Assembly: GCF_020733705.1 (NCBI RefSeq)
Contig: NZ_JAJFZM010000001.1
Location: forward strand, 2,170,001 to 2,234,000
Direction: 5' to 3'
DNA from: Nocardia australiensis
Lineage (GTDB): Bacteria; Actinomycetota; Actinomycetes; Mycobacteriales; Mycobacteriaceae
DNA: 64,000 nucleotides
Below the pieces are notes generated by a model. It was not told the DNA's origin. It saw nothing but the letters and a program-made list of their open reading frames with translations, and searched no databases. A program made the translations under genes and the position numbers. Numbering within the stretch: position 1 is the stretch's first letter; the number at the start of each line of letters is the position of its first letter. Positions 1 to 9,128 of this stretch are shown in pieces.

Positions 1-1
1 G

Positions 2-1501
2 TCCACCGCGCGGGTGCGTGGCCTGGTCACGCTCGGCTCGGAGGCGATCACCTCGATGAGCGAGCGACAGCTCACCGCGCTGCGCGGCGGTGCCATCTCG
101 ATGGTGTTCCAAGAACCCGGTCTCGCCCTCGACCCGCTCTTCACTGTCGGGTTCCAAATCGGCGAGGCATTGCGGGCGCACGGTGATATGAGCCGCAAAG
201 CGGCTAAAGCCCGTGCGGTGGAATTGCTTCGTCTGGTCGGGCTGCCCGATCCGGAGCATCGGGTCGACTACTACCCGCATCAACTCTCCGGTGGGCAGAA
301 GCAGCGCGTGGTGATCGCGATCGCCATCGCGTGTGAGCCCAAGGTGATCATCGCGGACGAGCCGACCACCGCACTCGATGTCACGGTGCAGGCCGAAATC
401 CTGGAGTTGCTGCGCGATCTGCGCGACCGCATCGGCAGCGCCATCGTGCTCATCACCCACAACATGGGCGTGGTCGCCGACCTAGCCGACCGGGTCGTAG
501 TGATGCGCGACGGCAAGGTGGTGGAGGAGGCGTCGGTCGACGAGCTGTTCGCGAATCCACGCGCCGACTACACGCGCGCGTTGCTCGCGGCGGTCCCGCA
601 TCTCGGCACCGAACAGCTCGCACATGGTCCTGCGGAGGACACCACCATCACTGGTGATCCGGTGCTGGAGGTGACCGATCTGGTGGTCCAGTTCCCCGGC
701 CCATTCGGCCGCCCGCCTTTCCGTGCGGTGGACCAGGTCAGCCTGAGTATCCAGCCCGGCGAGACGCTCGGACTGGTCGGTGAATCGGGCTCAGGCAAAT
801 CGACCATCGGACGCTGTGTCGCCGCCCTGCAACGCCCGACCTCGGGCATTGTTCGGGTCCGTGGGCGCAACATTGCCGGACTGTCCCAGCGGCAATTGCG
901 CCCGATCCGGCGTCGCTTCGGCTTCGTCTTCCAGGATCCGGCCAGTTCGCTCAATCCCCGGCTCACCGTTGGTGAGTGTGTCGCGGAGCCACTGATCGTG
1001 CACAAGACGGGCAGCACCGCCCAGATTCGCGATCGGGTGCGGCAATTGCTCGACGATGTGCAGCTACCCTCTGGCACCGACGGCAGATACCCGCATGAGC
1101 TGTCCGGTGGCCAACGCCAGCGTGCCAGCCTCGCCAGGGCCCTCGCCCTCGACCCCGACCTGCTCGTCGCCGACGAGCCGACCAGCGCCCTCGACGTTTC
1201 CGTGCAGGCGGCCGTGCTCGAGTTGTTCGGGCAGTTGCAACGCGAGTTCGGCTGGGCCTGCCTGTTCATCAGCCATGATCTGGCCGTGGTCGACCAGTTG
1301 GCCGACCGCATTGTGGTGCTGCGCGATGGCGCGGTGGTCGAACAGGGCGACCGTGACCGCATCCTGCGGGCACCGGAACAGGAGTACACCCAGCGCCTGG
1401 TCGCCGCCGTACCGGTGCCGGACCCGGTCGAGCAACGCAGAAGGCGAGCGGAGACAGCGGCGTTGTTCGCGACCGAGCCGGATCAACCCGAGGCAAAATG
1501 A
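2..1501 (+). CDS. Peptide/nickel ABC transporter, fused double ATP-binding protein (5' partial)
   Basis: Cytoplasmic ATPase of a DppD-DppF/OppD-OppF type importer with both nucleotide-binding domains on one chain. The reading frame is open to the window edge, so the true start and first Walker A lie outside. NBD1 shows a Q-loop (VFQEP), signature LSGGQKQRV, Walker B IIADEPTTALD and switch His (ITHN). NBD2 (from about residue 220) has Walker A GESGSGKST, Q-loop FVFQDP, LSGGQRQRA, LLVADEPTSALD and FISHD, so both sites look catalytic. The permease and solute-binding genes are presumably upstream. The substrate cannot be read from the ATPase. Confidence 0.9.
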   Translation, partial: STARVRGLVTLGSEAITSMSERQLTALRGGAISMVFQEPGLALDPLFTVGFQIGEALRAHGDMSRKAAKARAVELLRLVGLPDPEHRVDYYPHQLSGGQKQRVVIAIAIACEPKVIIADEPTTALDVTVQAEILELLRDLRDRIGSAIVLITHNMGVVADLADRVVVMRDGKVVEEASVDELFANPRADYTRALLAAVPHLGTEQLAHGPAEDTTITGDPVLEVTDLVVQFPGPFGRPPFRAVDQVSLSIQPGETLGLVGESGSGKSTIGRCVAALQRPTSGIVRVRGRNIAGLSQRQLRPIRRRFGFVFQDPASSLNPRLTVGECVAEPLIVHKTGSTAQIRDRVRQLLDDVQLPSGTDGRYPHELSGGQRQRASLARALALDPDLLVADEPTSALDVSVQAAVLELFGQLQREFGWACLFISHDLAVVDQLADRIVVLRDGAVVEQGDRDRILRAPEQEYTQRLVAAVPVPDPVEQRRRRAETAALFATEPDQPEAK

Positions 1502-1815
1502 CGGTGTGACACTTGATTTCGCGCCTGAGATCCCATTCGGCAGCACCGATTGCCCAATCCTCGTCGCATCCGGTTGTCGACCGTAGACGCGAAGTGGCGG
1601 CCGGGCACCGGGGTGGATCGCCCTGGTACGGCCGGACTCGCCTGCACTCGACCACCGGGCCATGACCTGTCCGAACCCGTACCCGATGACCGGTACGGGG
1701 TGTGGGAGTTCGGCAAAAGTCGCGGCGAGGCGGATGAGGCTGCATGCTCGTTATCCGGCTCCGGTAGCGTGATCTGGCATCTATCCGCCGATTCGGTTTG
1801 GAGCTTTCCCCGAAA
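1502..1815. other. Intergenic, no gene recognised
   Basis: 314 bases between the ABC ATPase stop and purM. No convincing coding frame is seen. An inverted repeat at 1676-1683 and 1692-1699 (CCCGTACC / GGTACGGG) could form a short hairpin but has no following T-run, so it is not called a terminator. Confidence 0.4.
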
Positions 1816-2895
1816 ATGACTGAACAGACACCCAGTGTCGCCGGTGCCTCCTACGCCGCAGCGGGCGTGGACATCGAGGCCGGCGACCGCGCCGTCGAGT
1901 TGTTCGGACCATTGGCGAAGAAGGCCAGCCGTCCCGAGGTCCAGGGTGGCCTCGGTGGATTCGCCGGACTGTTCGCGCTGAAGGGTGGCTATCGCGAGCC
2001 ACTGCTTGCCGCCTCCACTGACGGCGTCGGTACCAAGATCGCGGTCGCGCAGGCGATGGACAAGCACGACACCCTTGGGCTCGACCTGGTCGCTATGGTC
2101 GTCGACGATCTGGTCGTCTGCGGTGCCGAGCCGCTGTTCCTCCAGGATTACATCGCGGTCGGCAAGGTTGTGCCAGAGCGGGTCGCGGAGCTGGTCTCCG
2201 GCATCGCGGAGGGCTGCGTCCAAGCGGGCTGCGCGTTGCTGGGCGGCGAGACCGCCGAACACCCCGGCCTGATGGATCCCGACGACTACGACCTGTCCGC
2301 GACGGGTGTCGGCGTGGTCGAGGCCGATATGGTGCTCGGCCCGGACCGGGTCCGCCCCGGCGATGTCGTGATCGCCATGGGCGCCTCCGGCCTACACTCC
2401 AACGGCTACAGCCTGGCCCGCAAGGTGTTGCTCGATATCAGCCGGATGTCGCTGACCGGGCACGTGGAGGAGTTCAGCCGCACACTCGGCGAGGAACTGC
2501 TCGAGCCGACCCGGATCTATGCCAAAGATTGCCTCGCCCTGATCGCCGAGACCGATGTGCGCACCTTCGCCCACGTCACCGGCGGCGGGCTGGCCGCCAA
2601 CCTGGCCAGGGTGTTGCCCGTCGGTTTGGTCGCCGAACTCGATCGTGGCACCTGGAATCCCGCGCCGGTCTTCAAGATGATCGCCCAGCGTGGCCGGGTC
2701 GAGCGCGTCGAGATGGAGAAGACCTTCAATATGGGCGTCGGCATGGTCGCCGTCGTCGCGCCGGAGGACGTGGACCGTGCACTGGCCGTGTTGACCGCCC
2801 GGCATATCGAATGCTGGACGCTGGGCACCGTCAAGAAGGGCAAGGACACCGACGCGCTGCGGGCGATCCTGGTCGGCGAGCACCCGAGGTTCTGA
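1816..2895 (+). CDS. purM: Phosphoribosylformylglycinamidine cyclo-ligase (AIR synthetase)
   Basis: ATP-dependent ring closure of FGAM to AIR, step five of purine biosynthesis, in the cytoplasm. Typical PurM features are the N-terminal SYAAAGVDI, the STDGVGTK nucleotide loop, a GGETAEHPG segment and ASGLHSNGYSL. Length (359 aa) is normal. The ATG at 1816 is preferred over an in-frame TTG at 1798 because GGAG lies at 1800-1803. In mycobacteria purF precedes purM and a DUF3073 gene follows; the second half of that order is kept here. Two strong hairpins follow the stop. Confidence 0.96.
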   Translation: MTEQTPSVAGASYAAAGVDIEAGDRAVELFGPLAKKASRPEVQGGLGGFAGLFALKGGYREPLLAASTDGVGTKIAVAQAMDKHDTLGLDLVAMVVDDLVVCGAEPLFLQDYIAVGKVVPERVAELVSGIAEGCVQAGCALLGGETAEHPGLMDPDDYDLSATGVGVVEADMVLGPDRVRPGDVVIAMGASGLHSNGYSLARKVLLDISRMSLTGHVEEFSRTLGEELLEPTRIYAKDCLALIAETDVRTFAHVTGGGLAANLARVLPVGLVAELDRGTWNPAPVFKMIAQRGRVERVEMEKTFNMGVGMVAVVAPEDVDRALAVLTARHIECWTLGTVKKGKDTDALRAILVGEHPRF

Positions 2896-2927
2896 CAGCC
2901 GAGTCCTACACAGACCGTTCCAACAAC

Positions 2928-2960
2928 AGAGTCCCGCATCGGCCGATACGGGACTCTATT
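2928..2960 (+). terminator. Hairpin after purM
   Basis: Perfect 9-bp stem AGAGTCCCG / CGGGACTCT (2928-2936, 2949-2957) enclosing the palindrome ATCGGCCGAT, followed by ATT. Probable rho-independent stop for purM. Confidence 0.6.
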
Positions 2961-3016
2961 GCTGCTAGCTATGTGGTTGCGCCCTGGCGACACGAGGTCA
3001 CTGGACGCATGAAAGC

Positions 3017-3042
3017 GGGGGAGGCGACCGCCTCCCCCTTTT
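3017..3042 (+). terminator. Strong G+C hairpin with T-run between purM and the DUF3073 gene
   Basis: Stem GGGGGAGGC / GCCTCCCCC (3017-3025, 3030-3038) with a GACC loop, then TTTT. It sits between convergent genes and is oriented for purM read-through, but the stem could also end leftward transcription. Confidence 0.75.
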
Positions 3043-3057
3043 GTACGTTGACATGTG

Positions 3058-3273
3058 TCAGCGGCGCCAGTCGTCGTACTTGTCGTCGCTGTCCCAAGAG
3101 GATCGCGACTCGTCGACGTCATGCTCGTCGGAGATCACATCACTGCGCTGCGCGGCGGGAGCACTGCTGCCCGCCAATTCGCGCTGAAGGCTCGTGAAGT
3201 CGGTCGACGGAGAGCTGTACTTCAGCTCGCGTGCGACCTTGGTCTGCTTTGCCTTAGCCCGGCCACGGCCCAT
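3058..3273 (-). CDS. DUF3073 domain-containing protein
   Basis: Small, highly charged protein of 71 aa; its function is not established. It starts MGRGRAKAKQTKVARELKY, the conserved opening of the actinobacterial DUF3073 family, and ends in an acidic stretch (DSDDKYDDWRR). The ATG at 3273 is preceded by an AGGGGG ribosome-binding site, so longer upstream readings of the frame are rejected. Its position convergent to purM matches Rv0810c next to Rv0809. The basic N-terminus with an acidic tail suggests nucleic-acid or ribosome contact, but that is inference. Confidence 0.9.
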   Translation of the reverse strand: MGRGRAKAKQTKVARELKYSSPSTDFTSLQRELAGSSAPAAQRSDVISDEHDVDESRSSWDSDDKYDDWRR

Positions 3274-3447
3274 GGCTGACCCCCTCGCGTCACTGCGGGG
3301 CGGCCTGGGGTGGTTTGGCGGCCCCGTTCGAATTGATATCTTCCTGACAGACACTTTAGCGTGTGTCCGGCGGTCTCGCTTCCAGGAGTGGGCGAAGTAC
3401 CAATCAACCGACACCGTTTGCCCGTGTGTCGCCGTCCGGGCGGACGC

Positions 3448-4401
3448 TCACAGCACCCCGGGAATGGCCCGGATCACACCGACTCGGGCGCCGCCGCCGA
3501 GTACCGCGGGGGCCGCCAACTCGGTGTGCGCATCGGTCCATTCGATGCCCATTCGGTGCAGAATGGCCAGCGTCAGGGGGATTCGTGCCCGATCGTGGCC
3601 GTCATCGATCTTGTAGGCGAACGCCATTCCGTCCGGCAGCGCGCCCGCGTGCACGCCGTCGGCGCCGATCTTGCAGACCAAACCGGGGGTCGCCCGCATA
3701 GTCAATAAATCCGGTGCGTTCGTGCCGGAAATCACTCGCGGATGGGCGCGGATGGCGTCGGCTACCCGCCGTTCGGGGGCGCTCGGCGCGGCCGTCGCCA
3801 TGGTCGCGAACGCGTGCGCCAGGTTCACCAGCGAAACCGGGATGATCGGCAGCCCGCAGCCGTCGATGCCGAGATCGGACTCCGGCTCACCGGTGAGTTC
3901 GGTGATGGTGGCGACCACCGATTTTTGCAAGGGATGCGACGCGTCCAGGTAGCCCTCGGTGGGCCAGCCATTGATCGCGCAGGTTGCCAACATTGCCGCG
4001 TGCTTGCCTGAGCAGTTCATATAGACCCGGCGCGGCCCGGCCGGATCGGCGAGCGCGTCGAGCCTGGCACGTTCGTCCGAGGGCAGGTCGGGCGGACATT
4101 CGAGCGCGTCCTCGTCGAAGCCGAACCGGTCGAGCAAGCGCCGCACCAATGCGACATGGTCTGGCTCGCCGTAATGCGAAGCCGTGGCGATGGCCAGCTC
4201 CGCGTCGTCGATTGGTTCGAAACCGTTGCGCAGCAGTGTGATCGCCTGCATCGGCTTATTGGTGGAGCGCGGAAAGATCGGTAGATGCACCTCGCCGAGT
4301 GTGAGGCTGGGTGCCCCGTCGGGGGCGATGATCACCGCGGAGCCGCGATGCACGCATTCGCGGAAGCCGGAACGGACCACCTCGACGAGCTCAACGCTCA
4401 C
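3448..4401 (-). CDS. L-asparaginase II family protein
   Basis: Probable asparagine amidohydrolase of the actinobacterial/Rhizobium AnsA-type asparaginase family (PF06089), unrelated in sequence to E. coli AnsA/AnsB. Family segments visible are the N-terminal VEVVRSGFRECVHRG, STNKPMQAITLLRNG, YMNCSGKHAAMLATC around the proposed active site, and GIDGCGLPIIPV. It is full length (317 aa) with no signal peptide, so it is cytosolic. It lies 55 bp upstream of nothing co-directional on its 3' side and 55 bp after the MOSC gene, so MOSC-asparaginase co-transcription is possible. Product family is confident; substrate is inferred. Confidence 0.88.
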   Translation of the reverse strand: MSVELVEVVRSGFRECVHRGSAVIIAPDGAPSLTLGEVHLPIFPRSTNKPMQAITLLRNGFEPIDDAELAIATASHYGEPDHVALVRRLLDRFGFDEDALECPPDLPSDERARLDALADPAGPRRVYMNCSGKHAAMLATCAINGWPTEGYLDASHPLQKSVVATITELTGEPESDLGIDGCGLPIIPVSLVNLAHAFATMATAAPSAPERRVADAIRAHPRVISGTNAPDLLTMRATPGLVCKIGADGVHAGALPDGMAFAYKIDDGHDRARIPLTLAILHRMGIEWTDAHTELAAPAVLGGGARVGVIRAIPGVL

Positions 4402-4456
4402 GATCGCACCTCGCTGATATCCGGCGCGATCGTGGCCGCGCGCATCGCTTGCTTAC

Positions 4457-5296
4457 TCATCGAGTGGCACCCTTCGCGGAGTCACCGGTGTGCTGTTGTC
4501 GGGCGCGCTCGGCGTTCGCATGGCGGCGCGCGTGCCGTTCGACCTGCATCCGCACGCCCGCCGATACCGACGGCTCGTCTCTAAGCAGCAGTTCGAGCCG
4601 GTCCTGGTCGTTACCGGTGAACAGATCACGGACGGTGACACCGTGCTCCGGGACGTATTCGACCCGCACCTCGTCACCCGCTCCGATGCTGCCCTCGGTC
4701 AGTACCCGCAGGTAGGCGCCGGTATCGCTCTGAAGTGTGAAGCGCTTGACCCACTGCGCCTCGCCGGACCAGTGCTGGAAGGTCGCACACGGCACCCGCG
4801 GCGCACTCACCTCGAACACCGCGTCACCGATCGCCCAGCGTGCGCCGATCACGGCATCACTGACCGCGAGGCCCGCGATCCGCAGATTCTCGCCGAACCA
4901 TCCGGCGGGGAGTTCGCGGCCGAGCTCACCGGCCCAACGTTCGGCATCGGCCTGGGCGTAGGCATAAACGGCCTGGTGGGTGCCGCCGTGGTTCGTGGTG
5001 TCGCACACGTGATCACCCTCGAGCCCGAGCGTTCGCACCGCCACTCGACCAGGCTGGGGACGCTTGTCGATCGCGGTCCGCCCGATCTGGCCTTGCACAT
5101 CGAGTTCGGCGTGAACAACGCATACCGCGAGCACTGCGCTGATCGGCGTCGCGTGTTCGCGAGTGGCCGCGCGGTCGAGTCCTGCGGCTTCGTCGCCTTG
5201 CTCGGGCCACTCGGCCTCGAGCTGACTACCGACGTCGCTGGTAGGACTGGCTGCGCTAGGGGTCGGTGCGGTGTGGCCGGGATTACTGTGTGTCAC
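4457..5296 (-). CDS. MOSC domain-containing protein (YiiM-like)
   Basis: MOSC domains bind molybdenum cofactor or act in thiol/N-hydroxylated-base detoxification. The MOSC core runs from about residue 50 (ISAVLAVCVVHAEL) to 215, with TLGLEGDHVCDTTNHGG, WFGENLRIAGLAVSDAVIG and the conserved Cys in PRVPCATFQHW; a C-terminal three-helix segment (GVTVRDLFTG) follows. The first ~48 residues are a low-complexity extension not typical of the family, so the true start may be internal, but no better start codon is obvious before the core. It is 34 bp downstream of the YgfZ gene and probably co-transcribed with it. Confidence 0.85.
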   Translation of the reverse strand: MTHSNPGHTAPTPSAASPTSDVGSQLEAEWPEQGDEAAGLDRAATREHATPISAVLAVCVVHAELDVQGQIGRTAIDKRPQPGRVAVRTLGLEGDHVCDTTNHGGTHQAVYAYAQADAERWAGELGRELPAGWFGENLRIAGLAVSDAVIGARWAIGDAVFEVSAPRVPCATFQHWSGEAQWVKRFTLQSDTGAYLRVLTEGSIGAGDEVRVEYVPEHGVTVRDLFTGNDQDRLELLLRDEPSVSAGVRMQVERHARRHANAERARQQHTGDSAKGATR

Positions 5297-5330
5297 AGAG
5301 GCTCCGATCGGCTGCTCTGAGGTGGGCCGC

Positions 5331-6443
5331 TCAGCGTCCGCGCAGGCGGTCGACCGCGAGCCTGCCTGCCTGGGGCGCGTCGTCGGCGGGCACTGAATCG
5401 GGGTCGATGGCGGCGGCGGTCGGTCCGGCGATCAACGCGGTATCGGCCGGGATGGTGCGTTTGATCAATGCCAGGGCGATCGGGCCGAATTCGTAGTGGT
5501 CGATGACGGTGCCGAGCCTGCCGACCGCGCGTCCACCCGCGGTGACGTTCTCGCCCGGCGTCGGGCGTGCGTCGGCGGAGCCATCGAGGTGCAGCAGCAC
5601 CAGATGGCGCGGTGGTTTCCCGAGATTGTGCACGCGGGCAACGGTTTCCTGCCCGCGGTAGCAGCCCTTGTCGAGGTGGACCGCACCGTGTTCGGCGATC
5701 CCGCCGATCCAGTGCGCCTCGTGCGGAATCGTCCGCTCGTCGGTGTCCAACCCGACGCGGGGGCGCCGCGCCGCGACGCGCAACGCCTCGAAGGCCCACA
5801 TGCCCGCGGGCTGGGCGCCCGCGGTGGTCAGCCGGGTCCACAGGACGTCGAGCTGTTCGCGCGGGATCACGAGATCAAAGGAGTCATCGGTCGGCCACGG
5901 CATCCGGCGCAGGAAACCGCCGCCGGGCAGCGGCACCGCCTGGTAGATGCCGGGTAGCGGACCGGTGATGCCCAATGCCTCGGTCAGTTCGCTCACCTGC
6001 GGGCCGAGCAGGCTCAATACCGCGTGATCGGCCGCCGCCTCGGGCTTGGCATCGGCCCAGAAGACCATCTTCCGCAGGAATTCCAGCAGCGTGGGCCCAC
6101 GGTCGGCCTCGGTGTCGATCCACAGGGTGCCGTCGATATCGGTGAGCACGAAATGGTGCAGTACCCGGCCATTGAGATCGAGGTCGAGGTCTTCGGCCGA
6201 CTGCCGGTCGCCAAGGTTTGCGATGTGCTGGCTGCTGATGGTGTGCAACCAGCTGAGTCGCTCGGCGCCGGTGACAGTCAATACGAACCGGTGCGACCGA
6301 TCGACGATCGCTACCCGTTGTGTGGCCGCGCGTTGTTCAGCGAATGGATCACCGTAATGCCAGGCGACGGCGGCATCCGGCGAACCGGGTGCTCCAGCGA
6401 CGGCATCCGGAACAGCGAGGATGGGACTGGGTACTACGACCAC
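5331..6443 (-). CDS. ygfZ: Folate-binding iron-sulfur cluster assembly protein YgfZ (GcvT-like)
   Basis: Tetrahydrofolate-dependent factor for maturation or repair of Fe-S enzymes; GcvT fold without glycine-cleavage activity. The YgfZ signature with its conserved Cys, KGCYRGQETVARVHNLGK, is present, as is the N-terminal VDRSHRFVLTVTGAERLSWLH region. The frame is open much further upstream but would overlap pabC; the GTG at 6443 is chosen because GGAGG lies 8 bases before it (a GTG at 6449 is too close). Divergent from pabC, as Rv0811c and Rv0812 are in M. tuberculosis. Confidence 0.9.
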   Translation of the reverse strand: MVVVPSPILAVPDAVAGAPGSPDAAVAWHYGDPFAEQRAATQRVAIVDRSHRFVLTVTGAERLSWLHTISSQHIANLGDRQSAEDLDLDLNGRVLHHFVLTDIDGTLWIDTEADRGPTLLEFLRKMVFWADAKPEAAADHAVLSLLGPQVSELTEALGITGPLPGIYQAVPLPGGGFLRRMPWPTDDSFDLVIPREQLDVLWTRLTTAGAQPAGMWAFEALRVAARRPRVGLDTDERTIPHEAHWIGGIAEHGAVHLDKGCYRGQETVARVHNLGKPPRHLVLLHLDGSADARPTPGENVTAGGRAVGRLGTVIDHYEFGPIALALIKRTIPADTALIAGPTAAAIDPDSVPADDAPQAGRLAVDRLRGR

Positions 6444-6567
6444 CGACACGGCCTCCACTCTAGGCGGGTGGTCGCGTGTGTGCTGAAGTCGGGCCATGAA
6501 GAGAGATCGATCGCCAACATCGCCGTGATGTAGGCGCGTCAGACCAACACCGCCTACTCTTCCTCGC

Positions 6568-7488
6568 ATGGTAGATCGAGTTCTGGTAACACTCGACGGC
6601 GCGGTCCAGGACGCGGACGCGCCGTTGTTATTTGCCGACGATATCGGCGTGCTGCGCGGCGACGGTGTCTTCGAGACAGTCTTGGTGCGCAACGGCGATC
6701 CTTGCGCAATCGAATTTCACCTCGGCAGGCTGCGTCGTTCCGCCGAGGCGTTGGACTTGCCCGAGCCCGAGTTGGGGCGGTGGCGTGCAGCCATCGAGCA
6801 GGCGGCGAAGGAATGGGGGGCCGATCGCGAGGGCCTGATGCGCCTGGTGTTCACCCGGGGGCGTGACACCGAACTGTCCGGCGCGAAGTCGTCGGTCACC
6901 TCCGGAGATCTCGCCGCGGCGGTTCCGGTGCCGACGGCCTACGTGCTGGTGCTGCCGGTTCCGGAGCGGGTAAAGCGGGCCAGGACGGATGGTGTCGCGG
7001 TGGTGACACTTTCGCGCGGCATCTCGGTCGATCTGGCACAGGCCGCGCCGTGGCAGTTGCTCGGTGCGAAGACGCTGTCCTACGCCACCAATATGGCGGC
7101 GCTACGGTTCGCCCACCGCATGGGCGCCGATGACGTGATCTTCACCAGCACCGAGAACCGCGTACTGGAGGGTCCGCGTTCGACCGTGGTGATCGCACGG
7201 GACAAGAAGCTCATCACCCCGCCCGCGAAGAACGGCATCCTGCCCGGCGTCACCCAGCGAGCGCTGTTCGTCGAGGCCGAAAAGGCCGGTTGGCAGTGCG
7301 AATACAAGTCGCTGTTCACCGCCGATCTGCTCACCTGTGACAGCGTTTGGTTGCTGTCGAGTGTCACGCTCGCCGCGCGGGTGAATTCGCTTGACGGACT
7401 GCGGATGATGGCGCCGGACAACGCGGAGGAGATCATCGAGCTCGTGGAACGGGCAGTGGCGCGGTCCGGGGCCATCGGCGATTGGTGA
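6568..7488 (+). CDS. pabC: Aminodeoxychorismate lyase (fold-type IV PLP enzyme)
   Basis: Converts 4-amino-4-deoxychorismate to p-aminobenzoate and pyruvate for folate synthesis. Class-IV aminotransferase fold, 306 aa. Seen: GVLRGDGVFETVLV near residue 27, the PLP lysine in LLGAKTLSYATNM (K168), and the phosphate-binding NGILPGVTQRAL. It is the orthologue in position of Rv0812. A D-amino-acid or branched-chain aminotransferase is the alternative reading of the fold, but synteny and the KTLSYA motif favour PabC. Confidence 0.85.
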   Translation: MVDRVLVTLDGAVQDADAPLLFADDIGVLRGDGVFETVLVRNGDPCAIEFHLGRLRRSAEALDLPEPELGRWRAAIEQAAKEWGADREGLMRLVFTRGRDTELSGAKSSVTSGDLAAAVPVPTAYVLVLPVPERVKRARTDGVAVVTLSRGISVDLAQAAPWQLLGAKTLSYATNMAALRFAHRMGADDVIFTSTENRVLEGPRSTVVIARDKKLITPPAKNGILPGVTQRALFVEAEKAGWQCEYKSLFTADLLTCDSVWLLSSVTLAARVNSLDGLRMMAPDNAEEIIELVERAVARSGAIGDW

Positions 7489-7556
7489 TTCGACCGGCTG
7501 AAGATCGGAGAGGATGACGCTCAGGAACCTATAGGCGTGTCGTGGCCTGAGACACG

Positions 7557-7603
7557 TTGACCAGCACAGCCTGCGGCGTAGTGTGTACTACGACATGTCG
7601 TAG
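7557..7603 (+). promoter_or_regulatory. Promoter and operator of the cyd operon
   Basis: A -35-like TTGACC (7557-7562) and -10-like TAGTGT (7579-7584), 16 bp apart, are followed by the perfect 16-bp palindrome CTACGACATGTCGTAG at 7588-7603. That places the palindrome over the expected transcription start, the classic site for a repressor. Its half-site TACGACA resembles BlaI/CopY-family operators (TACA/TGTA core); that assignment is inference. The cydA ribosome-binding site starts 8 bp later. Confidence 0.6.
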
Positions 7604-7619
7604 ATCGGCTGGAGGTCGA

Positions 7620-9119
7620 ATGAGCGTCCTTGACATCTCGCGCTGGCAGTTCGGCATCACAACCGTCTATCACTTCATTTTCGTCCCGCTGACGATCGGT
7701 CTCGCGCCGCTCGTCGCCGGCATGCAGACCGCGTGGGTGATCACCGGCAAGGAGCATTGGTATCGGCTGACGAAGTTCTTCGGGAAGCTGTTCCTGATCA
7801 ACTTCGCGCTCGGTGTCGCCACCGGCATCGTCCAGGAATTCCAATTCGGAATGAACTGGAGCGAATACTCGCGATTCGTCGGCGATGTATTCGGCGCACC
7901 GCTCGCGCTGGAGGCGCTCGTCGCGTTCTTCCTGGAATCGACCTTCCTCGGTCTGTGGATCTTCGGCTGGACGCGGCTGCCCAAAAAACTGCACCTGGCC
8001 ACCATTTGGATCGTCGCGATCGGCGTGAACGTCTCCGCGTACTTCATCGTCGCGGCCAATTCCTTCATGCAGCATCCCGTCGGCGCCAGATACAACCCGG
8101 AGCGCGGGCGCGCCGAGCTCACCAGCATTTGGGAAGTACTGACGAACAACACGACGCTCGCGGCCTTTCCACACGTCGTCGCGGGTGCCTTTCTCACCGC
8201 GGGCACCTTTGTAGCCGGCATCTCCGGTTGGTGGATGGTGCGCAACGCGCGCAGCGGAGATGAGACGAAACTTGCCGAGGCGCGCGGTATGTGGCGCTCG
8301 GCGGGGCGCGCGGGCATGTGGGTGATTGTGGTGGCCGGTGTCGCCATCTTCTTCACCGGTGACATTCAGGGCAAGCTCATGTTCGAGCAGCAGCCGATGA
8401 AGATGGCCTCGGCGGAATCCTTGTGTCACACCGCAACCGACCCCGACTTCTCCATCTTGACCGTCGGCACCCACAACAACTGCGACAGTGTGACGCACGT
8501 GCTCGAGGTGCCCTATGTGCTGCCGTATCTGGCCGAGGGCGAATTCAGCAACGTGACCCTGGACGGCGTTGTCGATTTGCAGCAGGCATACAACCAGAAG
8601 TTCGGGCCCGGTGACTACCGGCCCAACCTGTTCGTCACCTACTGGTCCTTCCGCGCCATGGTCGGCCTGTCCGCGGGCGCGATCGGACTGTGGTTGGTCG
8701 GCATGTGGATAACCAGGCGCGGTCGAATCACCGACAAGCGCTGGTACTCGTGGCTGTGCCTGATCGCCATCCCGACGCCGTTCCTCGCCAATAGCGCGGG
8801 GTGGGTGTTCACCGAAATGGGCAGGCAGCCTTGGGTTGTCGCGCCGAACCCGACCGGTGATCCACAGCTACGGCTGATGGTGCAGCAGGGTGTCTCCGAC
8901 CATGTGGCAGGCACGGTGATCACGTCGCTTGTGGTGTTCACCCTGCTCTACGGCGCGCTCGCGGTGGTGTGGTTCTACCTCATGCGCCGGTATGTCATCG
9001 CTGGACCGGAGGAGCCGACCCTCGGCCCGCCCGGTGCCGGACCCGGCGACAGCGGTGGTCCGGCCGGTCGGCATCGCGCCGAAGAACCTGCCGTCGAACA
9101 GCTTTCGTTCGCCTACTAG
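7620..9119 (+). CDS. cydA: Cytochrome bd quinol oxidase subunit I
   Basis: Membrane haem subunit that oxidises menaquinol and reduces oxygen to water with high affinity. ATG at 7620 has GGAGG 4 bp upstream. 499 aa with multiple hydrophobic spans. The haem b595 ligand His is at residue 18 (TTVYHFIFVPL), the GRQPW signature is present (MGRQPWVV), and FALGVATGIVQEFQFGMNW is typical of the family. The Q-loop is of the short actinobacterial kind. First gene of cydABDC; cydB starts 9 bp after its stop, so they are co-transcribed. Confidence 0.97.
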   Translation: MSVLDISRWQFGITTVYHFIFVPLTIGLAPLVAGMQTAWVITGKEHWYRLTKFFGKLFLINFALGVATGIVQEFQFGMNWSEYSRFVGDVFGAPLALEALVAFFLESTFLGLWIFGWTRLPKKLHLATIWIVAIGVNVSAYFIVAANSFMQHPVGARYNPERGRAELTSIWEVLTNNTTLAAFPHVVAGAFLTAGTFVAGISGWWMVRNARSGDETKLAEARGMWRSAGRAGMWVIVVAGVAIFFTGDIQGKLMFEQQPMKMASAESLCHTATDPDFSILTVGTHNNCDSVTHVLEVPYVLPYLAEGEFSNVTLDGVVDLQQAYNQKFGPGDYRPNLFVTYWSFRAMVGLSAGAIGLWLVGMWITRRGRITDKRWYSWLCLIAIPTPFLANSAGWVFTEMGRQPWVVAPNPTGDPQLRLMVQQGVSDHVAGTVITSLVVFTLLYGALAVVWFYLMRRYVIAGPEEPTLGPPGAGPGDSGGPAGRHRAEEPAVEQLSFAY

Positions 9120-9128
9120 GAGTCGACG

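Noticed and set aside
7521-8498. 325-codon open frame opposite cydA
   Set aside because: Antisense shadow of a well-supported gene; its protein is charged and low in recognisable motifs, as expected from the complement of high-GC code.
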